From contig CAWCAJ010000010.1 in the NCBI GenBank assembly GCA_963793465.1, positions 1 to 64,000 on the forward strand: a DNA stretch of 64,000 nucleotides. Direction: 5' to 3'. Position 1 is the first letter of the stretch. Each line of letters starts with the position of its first letter. This document shows, piece by piece, positions 8,132 through 15,463 of the stretch. The position numbers were made by a program, and so were the translations under genes. The notes beneath the pieces were generated by a model that saw nothing but the letters and a program-made list of their open reading frames with translations, searched no databases and was not told the origin of the DNA. Source of the stretch: CAJQPP01 sp963793465 (lineage in GTDB: Bacteria; Planctomycetota; Planctomycetia; Pirellulales; Pirellulaceae).

Positions 8132-8581
8132 ATGATTGAACCAGAGTATCCCGACGCGATCGATCCGGACACAGTTGGTGACTACGAGGCGCTTGCTCAT
8201 GCTGGAGGTGGCTATACTTGGGACGCGGTGCTTGAGTACCGTGTCTGGATGCATCCTGAACGTGGCGCCCCGGATGAATTTGACGGCAATGATTACTACA
8301 TGCCATTTGCAACATACGAAGAAGCCCGTGAATACTACGAGTCAAATGCAGGCTGCGAGGAACCTTTAGCACTCGTACTACAGCGTGAGTACATCAGCGA
8401 ACCCGAACCGGGAGTTTTCGAACACGTCACGACAGAACGTGTCACAGAGTGGCCACCCGAATTCTTATCGCGTCCTCGAAGAACGGAAACGACAATACCA
8501 AACTTTTTCGCGGCAGATGCGCCGCCGAATCGCCTTGATATAATACGCGGACTCGCCCCGCCCAAGGGCATGGATAGGTAA
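8132..8581 (+). CDS. Hypothetical protein, widespread acidic family
   Basis: 149 residues, ATG 8132, 11 bp after attC 11. Contains GGGYTWDAVLEYRVW, LALVLQREYI and VTEWPPEFLSRPRR, then a C-terminal NRLDIIRGLA. I recall similar proteins in many bacteria that are sometimes labelled GCN5-like, but no GNAT acetyl-CoA motif is visible, so I do not assign that activity. No signal peptide. Single gene in its cassette. Confidence 0.72.
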   Translation: MIEPEYPDAIDPDTVGDYEALAHAGGGYTWDAVLEYRVWMHPERGAPDEFDGNDYYMPFATYEEAREYYESNAGCEEPLALVLQREYISEPEPGVFEHVTTERVTEWPPEFLSRPRRTETTIPNFFAADAPPNRLDIIRGLAPPKGMDR

Positions 8582-8583
8582 GG

Positions 8584-8675
8584 GGATAACCAAGCGTTGG
8601 ACGCGGAGCCGCCGATCGTGTCGTCACTGAAGTCAACGTTGATTGGCGGCGGCCCGGTCAACGCCACCGTTATGT
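8584..8675 (+). other. attC site 12
   Basis: R'' GGATAAC 8584-8590, R' GTTATGT 8669-8675. Arms GACGCGGAGCCGCC and GGCGGCCCGGTC. 92 bp. Confidence 0.92.
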
Positions 8676-8688
8676 CGCTTGGATTTGA

Positions 8689-9138
8689 ATGGGTAGACTA
8701 GAACGGTTTCTTGGCGATCCCGAGCGTCCCGATGCCGTTGATGCGCGGGGAGTACCCCTAAACCATTTCCAGACGCACCCATTTGCGTATGTAGGTTCAG
8801 ATGAATTCGAAACTGTCCGTTTCTGGATCGATGGCTTTGATGCAGCATGTTCATTCACGTTTCCAGATGAAATCAGCGACTTGAAGGGATTCCGTGAATG
8901 GTTGCTGACCCGGTTTGGTGGCTCGTCGAATATCCCCTGGCACTCTTTATTCGTTGAGCTTTTCGGTGGTGGGCCCGATTCGTTAGCCAAGTTCTTCGAT
9001 TTGTTCTGGGAATTTCGTGGAGACGTTAAGGCTCGCGGATTGAAAACAATTTTGAAGGACCACGTCGAATACGAATACTACAGATACGGCTTCATTGCGT
9101 CGTCGAAATACTATTTGGAAAACTGGCACAAGACGTAA
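8689..9138 (+). CDS. Hypothetical cytoplasmic protein
   Basis: 149 residues, ATG 8689, 13 bp after attC 12. Aromatic-rich with no signal peptide or membrane segment; contains GFREWLLTRFGGSSNIPWHS. No family recognised. Size and composition are like many immunity-type proteins, but nothing proves that. Confidence 0.68.
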   Translation: MGRLERFLGDPERPDAVDARGVPLNHFQTHPFAYVGSDEFETVRFWIDGFDAACSFTFPDEISDLKGFREWLLTRFGGSSNIPWHSLFVELFGGGPDSLAKFFDLFWEFRGDVKARGLKTILKDHVEYEYYRYGFIASSKYYLENWHKT

Positions 9139-9170
9139 TCTGTATTGCGGCCAAGCCACTGGTAAAGGCG

Positions 9171-9276
9171 ACATAACAAGTCGGTGAACCGGAGCCGAAT
9201 TGGCCGCTATTTCGATTCCTTGATACAATCCTGATACTGGCCGCACCGGTCGGCCCGGTTACCTTTACCGTTATCG
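9171..9276 (+). other. attC site 13
   Basis: R'' ACATAAC 9171-9177, R' GTTATCG 9270-9276. Arms ACCGGAGCCG and CGGCCCGGTT. 106 bp. The TTA of R' is the stop codon of the reversed gene that follows. Confidence 0.9.
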
Positions 9277-9510
9277 GGACAATGCCTCATAAAGTTTATC
9301 AATCAACTCAAACTCTACTAGAAATGGCCTGCCTCCGCCTTGGCAATCAATGCCTATATTGTTGATCAACGCTTTTGCTGCGTCCTCAATTGCCAACATG
9401 CGTTGCTTTTCAATTCGCTCTCGATCAATTTTGATCGAATGCTTGCCTACCAAAATTGGTATCTTGCACGATGGGCAACTGTATTGCGTAAATGGTTGGT
9501 GTTTATCCAT
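9271..9510 (-). CDS. Small zinc-ribbon-like protein in reversed cassette
   Basis: 79 residues on the minus strand, ATG at 9510 preceded on that strand by GGAG boxes. The N-terminal YSCPSCKIPILVGKHSIK contains one CxxC and a further basic segment; then an acidic helical region. Its TAA stop is the TTA inside the R' box of attC 13, so stop and recombination site are shared. It fills its cassette. A metal-binding or DNA-binding role is possible but unproven. Confidence 0.7.
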   Translation of the reverse strand: MDKHQPFTQYSCPSCKIPILVGKHSIKIDRERIEKQRMLAIEDAAKALINNIGIDCQGGGRPFLVEFELIDKLYEALSR

Positions 9511-9526
9511 CTCCCTGATCTCCTTC

Positions 9527-9617
9527 CGATAACAATGTGATGCACGGGAGCCAGACTTGCGTGCGGTTTCAAATAGTTAGATCACTGGTTCTGGCCCAGT
9601 GATCACTGACGTTCCCC
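9527..9617 (+). other. attC site 14
   Basis: R'' CGATAAC 9527-9533, R' GTTCCCC 9611-9617. Arms CACGGGAGCCAG and CTGGCCCAGTG. 91 bp. Confidence 0.88.
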
Positions 9618-9632
9618 ATTCGATCATTTCAT

Positions 9633-10046
9633 ATGGCTCCAAATCAAATTCGACTTGACGCTGGATGCGTTACTTTGAGCGACCTGGCTTCTCACCCGTC
9701 ATGGGAGTTCTGTCTCGATGAAGTCGGCTTGGGCGATCAAACGGAATGCACAATCAGGCCCTTTAAGCCCAAGACTGCATCGCTCCGACTGACAGACTAC
9801 TGCTTAGTTGCTTGTGATTTCATTACGCATCGCAAACGTGCGTTTGTCGGTTGGATCACCCTCAGACCCAGCAACACGACATCACCTTGGGATCTTACGC
9901 CCGAGATCATGCTGGACGGCATTGACGAGTCGGTTTCATCTGATCCAAACGCAAACAGTATCCCAAGCGTGGTTTGCACAACCGCAGCAACTACTCGTAT
10001 CGGATTCGAGTGCCGCGATGCTGAGTACGAGTACGAGCACGAATGA
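9633..10046 (+). CDS. Hypothetical protein
   Basis: 137 residues, ATG 9633, 15 bp after attC 14. No signal peptide; mixed beta pattern and a C-terminal CRDAEYEYEHE tail. No family recognised. Single gene in its cassette. Confidence 0.68.
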   Translation: MAPNQIRLDAGCVTLSDLASHPSWEFCLDEVGLGDQTECTIRPFKPKTASLRLTDYCLVACDFITHRKRAFVGWITLRPSNTTSPWDLTPEIMLDGIDESVSSDPNANSIPSVVCTTAATTRIGFECRDAEYEYEHE

Positions 10047-10055
10047 ATCGAGAAG

Positions 10056-10146
10056 CCAGAACCAGCGGATGCACGCGAGGCGGGCTTGCGTGCGGATTCA
10101 AGATGGACAATCACGGGTCCCGCCCGCGTGATCCGAAACGTTCGGT
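10056..10146 (+). other. attC site 15
   Basis: R'' CCAGAAC 10056-10062, R' GTTCGGT 10140-10146. Arms GCACGCGAGGCGGG and CCCGCCCGCGTG. 91 bp. Confidence 0.88.
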
Positions 10147-10205
10147 TACTGAATTGGTGTACAATTCGCCGAGCTACGGTGTTTCGTTTTCAAAAGCAGT
10201 GTTCG

Positions 10206-10886
10206 ATGTTAAAACGATTTTCAGTTTTCACGATTGCAGTTTTGTTTTCTCTTGCGACATGTGTTGGCTCTACCGATGCTCAAGATTCGTTCGGCCTTGG
10301 ACAAACGGAGTACGTCGACCAAAACGTAGCCGTTGTGGTGGGCTATGCGGACGCAACTCCGGGGATATCGTCAACGTTGATGATCGAGCTGGTAACCAAC
10401 TCTGGCGATTTAGAGATTGCAACCATTGATGTCGAAGACGATGGTTCGTTCGTCTTGTTCGGCAGTAACCAACTTGTCCACGCCCCAGTTTCAGAGGTAG
10501 TTGGCACGCTCGTCGAGCCAACTACCGGCGAGTCGCCCGGGGACGGCGGAGGCGACCATTGGGGTGACGTCACGATGTCAACGGGAGATTACTTCCCGAA
10601 CTGGGTTGAATACGGCGACAACTTTGATGTCAAAAACAAGCCGTACATTCAGGCAGTCCTGCAGCAAGGAAAACCTGTTAAAGATACTTACAGCAATTCT
10701 GATGGTACGATCATCCCGGCTACCGACGCATCTAGCGGAATTTTCAAAGAACGAAAAATTTTAACCGACGGTGGATACGTATGGGACAATTCAATTCCGG
10801 GGTGGAAGGTTCCTGATGGGCATGTCTGGGACCCAAATGCTACCCCAGCACCCGGAAAATGGGTTCCTCCCGGAGGAAACCAATGA
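10206..10886 (+). CDS. Exported toxin-like protein, family A, copy 2 (intact)
   Basis: 226 residues, ATG 10206. Signal peptide to about residue 25 (TDA-Q). A beta-rich region follows (about 28-108, ending LVEPTTGE), then a flexible GDGGGDHWGD linker, then a C-terminal domain with GDYFPNW (127-133), GKPVKDTYSNSDG (155-167), FKERKILTDGG (180-190) and WDNSIPGW (193-200). The GKPxxD / ER / W layout recalls C-terminal tips of polymorphic toxins; I cannot name the enzyme. It is followed with an ATGA overlap by the partner gene, a tight coupling typical of toxin-immunity pairs. The frameshifted homologue at 21-760 has the same layout. Confidence 0.75.
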   Translation: MLKRFSVFTIAVLFSLATCVGSTDAQDSFGLGQTEYVDQNVAVVVGYADATPGISSTLMIELVTNSGDLEIATIDVEDDGSFVLFGSNQLVHAPVSEVVGTLVEPTTGESPGDGGGDHWGDVTMSTGDYFPNWVEYGDNFDVKNKPYIQAVLQQGKPVKDTYSNSDGTIIPATDASSGIFKERKILTDGGYVWDNSIPGWKVPDGHVWDPNATPAPGKWVPPGGNQ

Positions 10887-11395
10887 AACCGGACATTGCC
10901 GAGTTTGAATTTAAAGACCATGTGTACAATCTTAGCGGATATCTACGCCACCGGTATTCATTGCAGGTTAAAGAGGATAACACTGACAAGAGATTGAGAT
11001 CCGTTCTCCTCGTAAATGAGGAAGTCAAAATTATTTTCAACATTGGGTGGCCACGTGATCCAGGCGTCAGTACAAAGATCACATACGCTGACCCAACCGT
11101 CTATAGTGTGTATCGCAAGGGCTCGAAGACGTTTTACCTCAACGTGTACGCCCTTTTTAAAGAGCTTGATACTCGGAAGTTTTATCCTGGCTCGGTAAGT
11201 GGAATGACGAGGACGGGCATCAACCCGCAACCAAACCCATACGTGTCGATTGGATCGCCGTTTCCATTGATGGCGGATATTTTGTTCCTGAATGTCTATG
11301 GTGAATCCTTGCTTGCTATAGATCGAGAAGAAATCAGAAAATTCGCCGAATGGGAGCACGAGCGCCAAACTGATCCACTGCCAGGCTGGATCTAA
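10883..11395 (+). CDS. Partner (putative immunity) of family A toxin-like protein, copy 2
   Basis: 170 residues, ATG 10883 overlapping the upstream stop codon by ATGA, with GGAGG at 10872-10876. No signal peptide. N-terminal half relates weakly to the protein at 824-1255 (YLRHRYSLQV, KIIFNIGW). Translational coupling and pairing support an immunity role for the exported protein upstream; this remains inference. Closed by attC 16. Confidence 0.75.
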   Translation: MKPDIAEFEFKDHVYNLSGYLRHRYSLQVKEDNTDKRLRSVLLVNEEVKIIFNIGWPRDPGVSTKITYADPTVYSVYRKGSKTFYLNVYALFKELDTRKFYPGSVSGMTRTGINPQPNPYVSIGSPFPLMADILFLNVYGESLLAIDREEIRKFAEWEHERQTDPLPGWI

Positions 11396-11402
11396 ACCCG
11401 TA

Positions 11403-11492
11403 GCCGAACCAAGCGATCAACCGAAGTGCTCGAAAACGCGGCTTTTGATGGCAGCGTCTTTCGCTCGCGCTCGGTTATCGCGGCCGTTCTGC
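11403..11492 (+). other. attC site 16
   Basis: R'' GCCGAAC 11403-11409, R' GTTCTGC 11486-11492. Arms CAACCGAAGTGCTCG and CGCGCTCGGTT. 90 bp; same subtype as attC 1. Confidence 0.9.
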
Positions 11493-11503
11493 CCTTTACT
11501 TGT

Positions 11504-12217
11504 TTGCACGAAAGGAATTTCATTGTTCGATACTTTTTCCTCGCTTTGACGATTGTCGTCCTGCCGTTCACGCGCGCAAACACGTGCGAAGCACAAACAA
11601 CCGTTGTCGAATTCGCAAACACATCTGCGTTTAATGCAAAATTCATCGCCGAATACGATTCATTACGTTTCGAAGTGAAGACGCGGACCAGTCTTCCATT
11701 CGTTGATGTTCACCTTGACCTGTCTGTCGGAACGTCAGGCTTTTTGGTCGCGATGAGGTCGCAAGCAGAGGATTACATCTACCGGTCGATGAAAAAAGAG
11801 AACGGAGAATATCCTGATAGCCCGAGCACCGGAGCACCAAATGGGAACCAAAAAGGATGCCGGATACCCGAATCGGTGCAGGGCAATCCCAACCCTGTAC
11901 ACGACATTGATCCAGATAATGATAACAACGTAGGGCCGGAAATTACTGGAGACGACGGGCTCAGCGTTTTTAACAAGCCGATTGATCCAAAGGGCACGGG
12001 CCATACGGTTGGCCGTATTAAGGTTTCTGATTTGCCGGAAGGGCTCGGATTGAGCGACCCGGACTCAAACGGGCATCAACACATCAAGCCAACAACTGAA
12101 ATGACATTTGAAGAGTTCCAAGATTTGCTAAATGATTTACCTTGGGAAGACGCACCAAACAACGGCGGCTCCGGTTCCGGAGGCGCTGGCGGACAAACTG
12201 GACAATCTGCTCCATAG
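11504..12217 (+). CDS. Exported Tse2-like toxin, copy 1
   Basis: About 237 residues. The start is uncertain: TTG 11504 is the only usual start after the attC, but AAGGA at 11512-11516 would better serve a nonstandard start near 11522. Signal peptide (FFLALTIVVLPFTRAN, cleavage near CEA-Q). A short beta domain follows, then YIYRSM (91-96), DDGLSVF (150-156), DLPEGLGLSDPDSNGHQH (176-193) and PTTEMTFEEF (196-205). The order YR, GxSVF, LPxxL, a conserved H and P..M matches the ADP-ribosyltransferase-like Tse2 toxin of Pseudomonas as I remember it. A Gly/Ser tail ends the protein. 70% or so of the layout is shared with the protein at 13987. Fusion to a Sec signal rather than a T6SS marker is the unusual part. 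Confidence 0.7.
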   Translation: MHERNFIVRYFFLALTIVVLPFTRANTCEAQTTVVEFANTSAFNAKFIAEYDSLRFEVKTRTSLPFVDVHLDLSVGTSGFLVAMRSQAEDYIYRSMKKENGEYPDSPSTGAPNGNQKGCRIPESVQGNPNPVHDIDPDNDNNVGPEITGDDGLSVFNKPIDPKGTGHTVGRIKVSDLPEGLGLSDPDSNGHQHIKPTTEMTFEEFQDLLNDLPWEDAPNNGGSGSGGAGGQTGQSAP

Positions 12218-12229
12218 GGGGACCCACTC

Positions 12230-12592
12230 ATGAATCATGAAAAGGTTGAAAAAGAACTACTCAATGCCGCACAAATTCTGTCCAACGATCGCTTCGCGAT
12301 TCGCGACTATTTTGCATCACTTGGAACGACTAAGCTGGGATTTTCACGCGAGGAAATTTATTGGGTCGCGTTGGGGTTGATCCGACGCGATCCGCCCTTG
12401 GTTACGTCCGAAATAGCTGGGGACGTAATGGAGTTTATGGATTCACTAATTGGCCATTGTTCGCAGAGTTCCATCGTTCGGTTCGAGACCGACCCCTCGG
12501 AATTGGATCACGACGCGTTCGTCAAATATGTGCGTGACAAACGATGGACCAATAATCCGGACGTTAATCACTTTTGGCCAACCAACAACTGA
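12230..12592 (+). CDS. Putative immunity protein of Tse2-like toxin, copy 1
   Basis: 120 residues, ATG 12230, 12 bp after the toxin stop in the same cassette. Helical N-terminus, then FSREEIYWVALGLI, GHCSQSSIVRF, LDHDAFVKYVRDKRWTNNP. The partner of the second Tse2-like toxin (14700-15071) shares FSRE, CSxSSIxR, DHDxFVxYVRxxRWT in the same order, so toxin and partner families co-vary. No signal peptide. Not recognisably Tsi2, which is shorter. Confidence 0.75.
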   Translation: MNHEKVEKELLNAAQILSNDRFAIRDYFASLGTTKLGFSREEIYWVALGLIRRDPPLVTSEIAGDVMEFMDSLIGHCSQSSIVRFETDPSELDHDAFVKYVRDKRWTNNPDVNHFWPTNN

Positions 12593-12603
12593 CGCCGATC
12601 CGG

Positions 12604-12693
12604 GCAGAACAAGTCGGTGCACCCAAGTCGCGTTGGTTGCCGTAATTTGAAGCAACGCTCAGTCACGCGACTGGGTGACCTCTGTCGTTATAC
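12604..12693 (+). other. attC site 17
   Basis: R'' GCAGAAC 12604-12610, R' GTTATAC 12687-12693. Arms CACCCAAGTCGCG and CGCGACTGGGTG. 90 bp; the CCCAAG type also occurs in the interrupted attC 20 behind the other Tse2-like pair. Confidence 0.9.
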
Positions 12694-12722
12694 CGCTCAA
12701 CATGTTCGCGTAAGGTGATCCG

Positions 12723-13175
12723 ATGAAACTGTCGAAACGAGCTCGATACTCAATGTTGGCCTTGGTGGCATTGACAGCATTTTTGCTGCTAACTGTTCAA
12801 GGACCAGTGTTGACTGATGGTGTTGCCTATTACGTGCAAATCATGGTTTGTGCATTCTTGGCATGGCGATTTTTTGTATACGGCAAAAAACGATCGCGTT
12901 CCTACACGTTTCTTGCTGGGACTGCCGGTGGCATTGTGGGTACTCTGATTTGGCCGACGGGGATTCTCGTCGCACTAATGGTTTCTGGTAACGCTGGCGA
13001 TGTTCCAATGCCGCTTGTGATGTTGTTTGCATCGTTATTCGTTTCATCAATCATTGGTGGCGCTGTCACGATGTTATTTTCGGTGGGGTTTGATCGGACA
13101 CTCGAACCCGATCAGTCCGCGCCAATTCAAAACGAACCGCCAATCGACACAATTGCCGCTCCAAACGCGGTATAA
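12723..13175 (+). CDS. Membrane protein
   Basis: 150 residues, ATG 12723. Hydrophobic segments at the N-terminus (MLALVALTAFLLLTVQGPVL), VQIMVCAFLAWRFFVYG, FLAGTAGGIVGTLIWPTGIL, and PLVMLFASLFVSSIIGGAVT, then a Pro-rich polar tail. No family recognised. The stop TAA lies in R'' of attC 18. Confidence 0.73.
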   Translation: MKLSKRARYSMLALVALTAFLLLTVQGPVLTDGVAYYVQIMVCAFLAWRFFVYGKKRSRSYTFLAGTAGGIVGTLIWPTGILVALMVSGNAGDVPMPLVMLFASLFVSSIIGGAVTMLFSVGFDRTLEPDQSAPIQNEPPIDTIAAPNAV

Positions 13176-13276
13176 CAAATCGGTGAACCGGAGCCGCCTA
13201 AACTCCCGCGTTTGGCTATCGAGTCATTTGGTCTTTCCACGTCACTCGTCGGACCCGGTTACCTAACACGTTAGGG
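13170..13276 (+). other. attC site 18
   Basis: R'' GTATAAC 13170-13176, R' GTTAGGG 13270-13276. Arms ACCGGAGCCG and CGGACCCGGTT. 107 bp. Confidence 0.88.
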
Positions 13277-13295
13277 GCTCCATCAGGAGATTGCC

Positions 13296-13862
13296 ATGTA
13301 CATTAACGCAGTTCTGCTGGCGATGATCCTGATCGTACCGAACCAGCATCCGCACGTTACACTGCCAGCCACCCAAATTAACAAACTTGTCGAAGCGGAA
13401 AGCGGAACGCACTCTTTTCAATACCATCAATTCTTGTTGTTGAGACATAACGGGAGTGTGGTTGCGATTTACGCCACACCCAACCCGCGGTTTGGCAAAG
13501 CAGGGATCATTTATCAATGGATTCATTTCCCCGATGGATCTAAAACGCTTACGAACAAAGCAGATTGGGAAAACGACAATCCAGCCGTGTCATTTGGGAC
13601 TGGCTGCACCAACGACGGAATTACATGCCGAAACACCTATCCCATGTACTACTTTGGAACAATCGAGACGGAAGCGTTCACGGTCAAATGGAAATCAAAC
13701 GATAAAAACTCTGGCGCGCTGCATTTCGTAAAGAACAATGACGCGATTGAAGTTTACCCGTTGCAATTCGAACGGATCGACGATGTTTTTGGGCACCTTG
13801 ATCCCGAACAATGGCGATCCGTATTCGGCGACGCCCCCAAACTCGAATCGAAACGCCCCTAA
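13296..13862 (+). CDS. Hypothetical protein with N-terminal hydrophobic segment
   Basis: 188 residues, ATG 13296 with AGGAG at 13285-13289. The first residues (AVLLAMILIV) may be a short signal peptide or anchor. Mixed beta pattern, two cysteines in GTGCTNDGITC. No family recognised. The stop TAA lies in R'' of attC 19. Confidence 0.7.
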   Translation: MYINAVLLAMILIVPNQHPHVTLPATQINKLVEAESGTHSFQYHQFLLLRHNGSVVAIYATPNPRFGKAGIIYQWIHFPDGSKTLTNKADWENDNPAVSFGTGCTNDGITCRNTYPMYYFGTIETEAFTVKWKSNDKNSGALHFVKNNDAIEVYPLQFERIDDVFGHLDPEQWRSVFGDAPKLESKRP

Positions 13863-13963
13863 CAACGCGTTGAACCAGACCAGCACGTCCCACGTGATTC
13901 CCTTAAAATGTCTCGCAAGTCAGACTCCAATCGAGCTCTGGTTAACTCTGCTTTCTGTTGACA
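13857..13963 (+). other. attC site 19 (duplicate of attC 6)
   Basis: R'' CCCTAAC 13857-13863, R' GTTGACA 13957-13963. Interior almost the same as attC 6 (3978-4084), differing mainly at the outer boxes and one base near 3' end. 107 bp. Confidence 0.83.
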
Positions 13964-13986
13964 TGTCACTTTTTTGAAAGGATCAA

Positions 13987-14667
13987 ATGATGAACCGTTT
14001 AATTTCAACCTTCCTCGCGATTCTGATGTCAGCGTTTGCCGTTCAGTCGTCGATTGCGCAAACATTCACTGTTCCAATCGTTCAAACAGATGGGATGCAA
14101 GTGTCGTTGACGGTCGACGCCCAGTCGCTGATTCTAAACTTTGAAACACGTACTGAACTTCCGTTTATGGATTATTCCATTGCCGCATCAGTTGGAACTT
14201 CAGGCCTCAGCTTTCTCCTCGTTGAGGACGAGTACATTTATCGTTCCATGAGGACGGATGACAATGGTGATTTCGTTGACAGCCCAACAACCGGCGCTAC
14301 ACGAAGGGGAGAAAAGGGCTGTCGTATTCCCAGCTCAGTTCCAGCGGGAGGAGTTGTTGACATAACGCCAAATGGCGACGGCAACGTTGGTCCCGATATT
14401 ACCGGCAATGATGGCTTGAGTGTTTATGATCGCGAAATCGATCCGTTCGATGGACAAGTTCTGGGAAAAGTGAAGGTTTCTGACCTTCCGGAAGGATTGG
14501 GGCTCAGTGATCCTGACGAGAACGGCCACCAGCACATTATTCCTACGACCGAGATGTCGTTCGAAGACTTCCAAACGAAACTTAATGAAATTCCTTGGGA
14601 AAAACATGAAAATGGCGGAAGCGGTGGTTCCGGCGGCGGTGGTTCCGGTGGAACAATTGAAAACTGA
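13987..14667 (+). CDS. Exported Tse2-like toxin, copy 2
   Basis: 226 residues, ATG 13987 (next codon also ATG) with AAAGGA at 13977-13982. Signal peptide, cleavage near SIA-Q at 24-25. Beta domain with TRTELPFMDYSIAASVGTSG, then YIYRSM (83-88), NDGLSVY (141-147), SDLPEGLGLSDPD (165-177), GHQH (180-183), PTTEMSFEDF (186-195) and a Gly/Ser tail. Same Tse2-type motif order as copy 1. Between the YR and GLSV motifs both copies have a GCRIP and a Pro/Asp-rich insert. Followed by its partner gene 32 bp downstream in the same cassette. Confidence 0.72.
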   Translation: MMNRLISTFLAILMSAFAVQSSIAQTFTVPIVQTDGMQVSLTVDAQSLILNFETRTELPFMDYSIAASVGTSGLSFLLVEDEYIYRSMRTDDNGDFVDSPTTGATRRGEKGCRIPSSVPAGGVVDITPNGDGNVGPDITGNDGLSVYDREIDPFDGQVLGKVKVSDLPEGLGLSDPDENGHQHIIPTTEMSFEDFQTKLNEIPWEKHENGGSGGSGGGGSGGTIEN

Positions 14668-14699
14668 CTTGTCCGTCCCGTTTTAATCGAGGTTGACAA

Positions 14700-15071
14700 A
14701 TGAAAAATCTAATTGACGAGGAAATCGAAGCCGCTCGGCAGCATTTCGGGTCTCTGGGTAGCCAAACAAGCCAGGGCTATTGGGATGAAATAACCAAGTA
14801 TTTCGGTGCGTTGATCGCGCGTAATTTCAGTCGGGAACAAATGTATCTCATCGTCAACGATTTAGCCAAAACCGAGCCCTCCTTAGGTTTCCCACAGGAA
14901 CTCGTCGATCAAATCGGAAACTTTGAAACCGGGCTCACGGGACGATGCTCACGAAGCTCAATTATTCGTCTTTCGCCAGCCCTAAACGAGCCAATCGATC
15001 ACGATGAATTTGTCGCGTACGTCCGAAATCTACGCTGGACTAAAGACCCCAACATTCGGCCAGTCAACTGA
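14700..15071 (+). CDS. Putative immunity protein of Tse2-like toxin, copy 2
   Basis: 123 residues, ATG 14700. Shares FSREQMY, GRCSRSSIIR and DHDEFVAYVRNLRWT with the partner at 12230-12592. Cytoplasmic. The attC that should close this cassette (attC 20) is cut by an IS3-family element. Confidence 0.75.
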   Translation: MKNLIDEEIEAARQHFGSLGSQTSQGYWDEITKYFGALIARNFSREQMYLIVNDLAKTEPSLGFPQELVDQIGNFETGLTGRCSRSSIIRLSPALNEPIDHDEFVAYVRNLRWTKDPNIRPVN

Positions 15072-15081
15072 GAACCGGTCA

Positions 15082-15116
15082 ACAGAACAATCGGATCAAC
15101 CCAAGCCGCCTGGTCA
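15082..15116 (+). other. attC site 20, left half (IS-interrupted)
   Basis: R'' ACAGAAC 15082-15088 followed by the L'' arm ATCAACCCAAGCCGCC. The right half is missing; an IS3-family element begins at about 15117 and a sulfatase fragment follows on its other side, so part of the array was lost here. Confidence 0.8.
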
Positions 15117-15184
15117 TATCCCCTAAAACAGTGCCATGAAAAGTGAGAGAATTGCTCCGGGCGAAGCCCGGAAAGGAGTCTCTC

Positions 15185-15463
15185 ATGAAACAGAAACGAC
15201 ACACGACCGACCAGATTATTGGCAAGCTTCGTCAGGCCGATGTTGAACTTGGTAAAGGGAAAAAGGTTCCCGATGTATGCAAGATCCTGGAGATCAATCC
15301 GCAGACCTATTACCGCTGGCGTCAGAAGTACGGTGGAATGGAACCGTCGATGGCTAAGGAGTTGAAGGCGCTCCAGAAGGAGAATGCTCGGCTGAAGAAA
15401 ATGGTGGCCGAACAGGCCCTGGACATGGAGATTCTCAAGGAAGCCGCGAAGGGAAACTGGTAG
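15185..15463 (+). CDS. IS3 transposase OrfA
   Basis: 92 residues from ATG 15185 with AGGAG just upstream. Helix-turn-helix with KILEINPQTYYRWRQKYGG, then a leucine-zipper-like helix (LKALQKENARLKKMVAEQAL). Binds IS ends. OrfB lies in the -1 frame and the two likely form a fusion by programmed frameshifting near 15450. Confidence 0.9.
   Translation: MKQKRHTTDQIIGKLRQADVELGKGKKVPDVCKILEINPQTYYRWRQKYGGMEPSMAKELKALQKENARLKKMVAEQALDMEILKEAAKGNW

Noticed and set aside
8132..8581. Assigning acetyltransferase activity
   Set aside because: I recall such labels on relatives, but no GNAT acetyl-CoA motif is visible.
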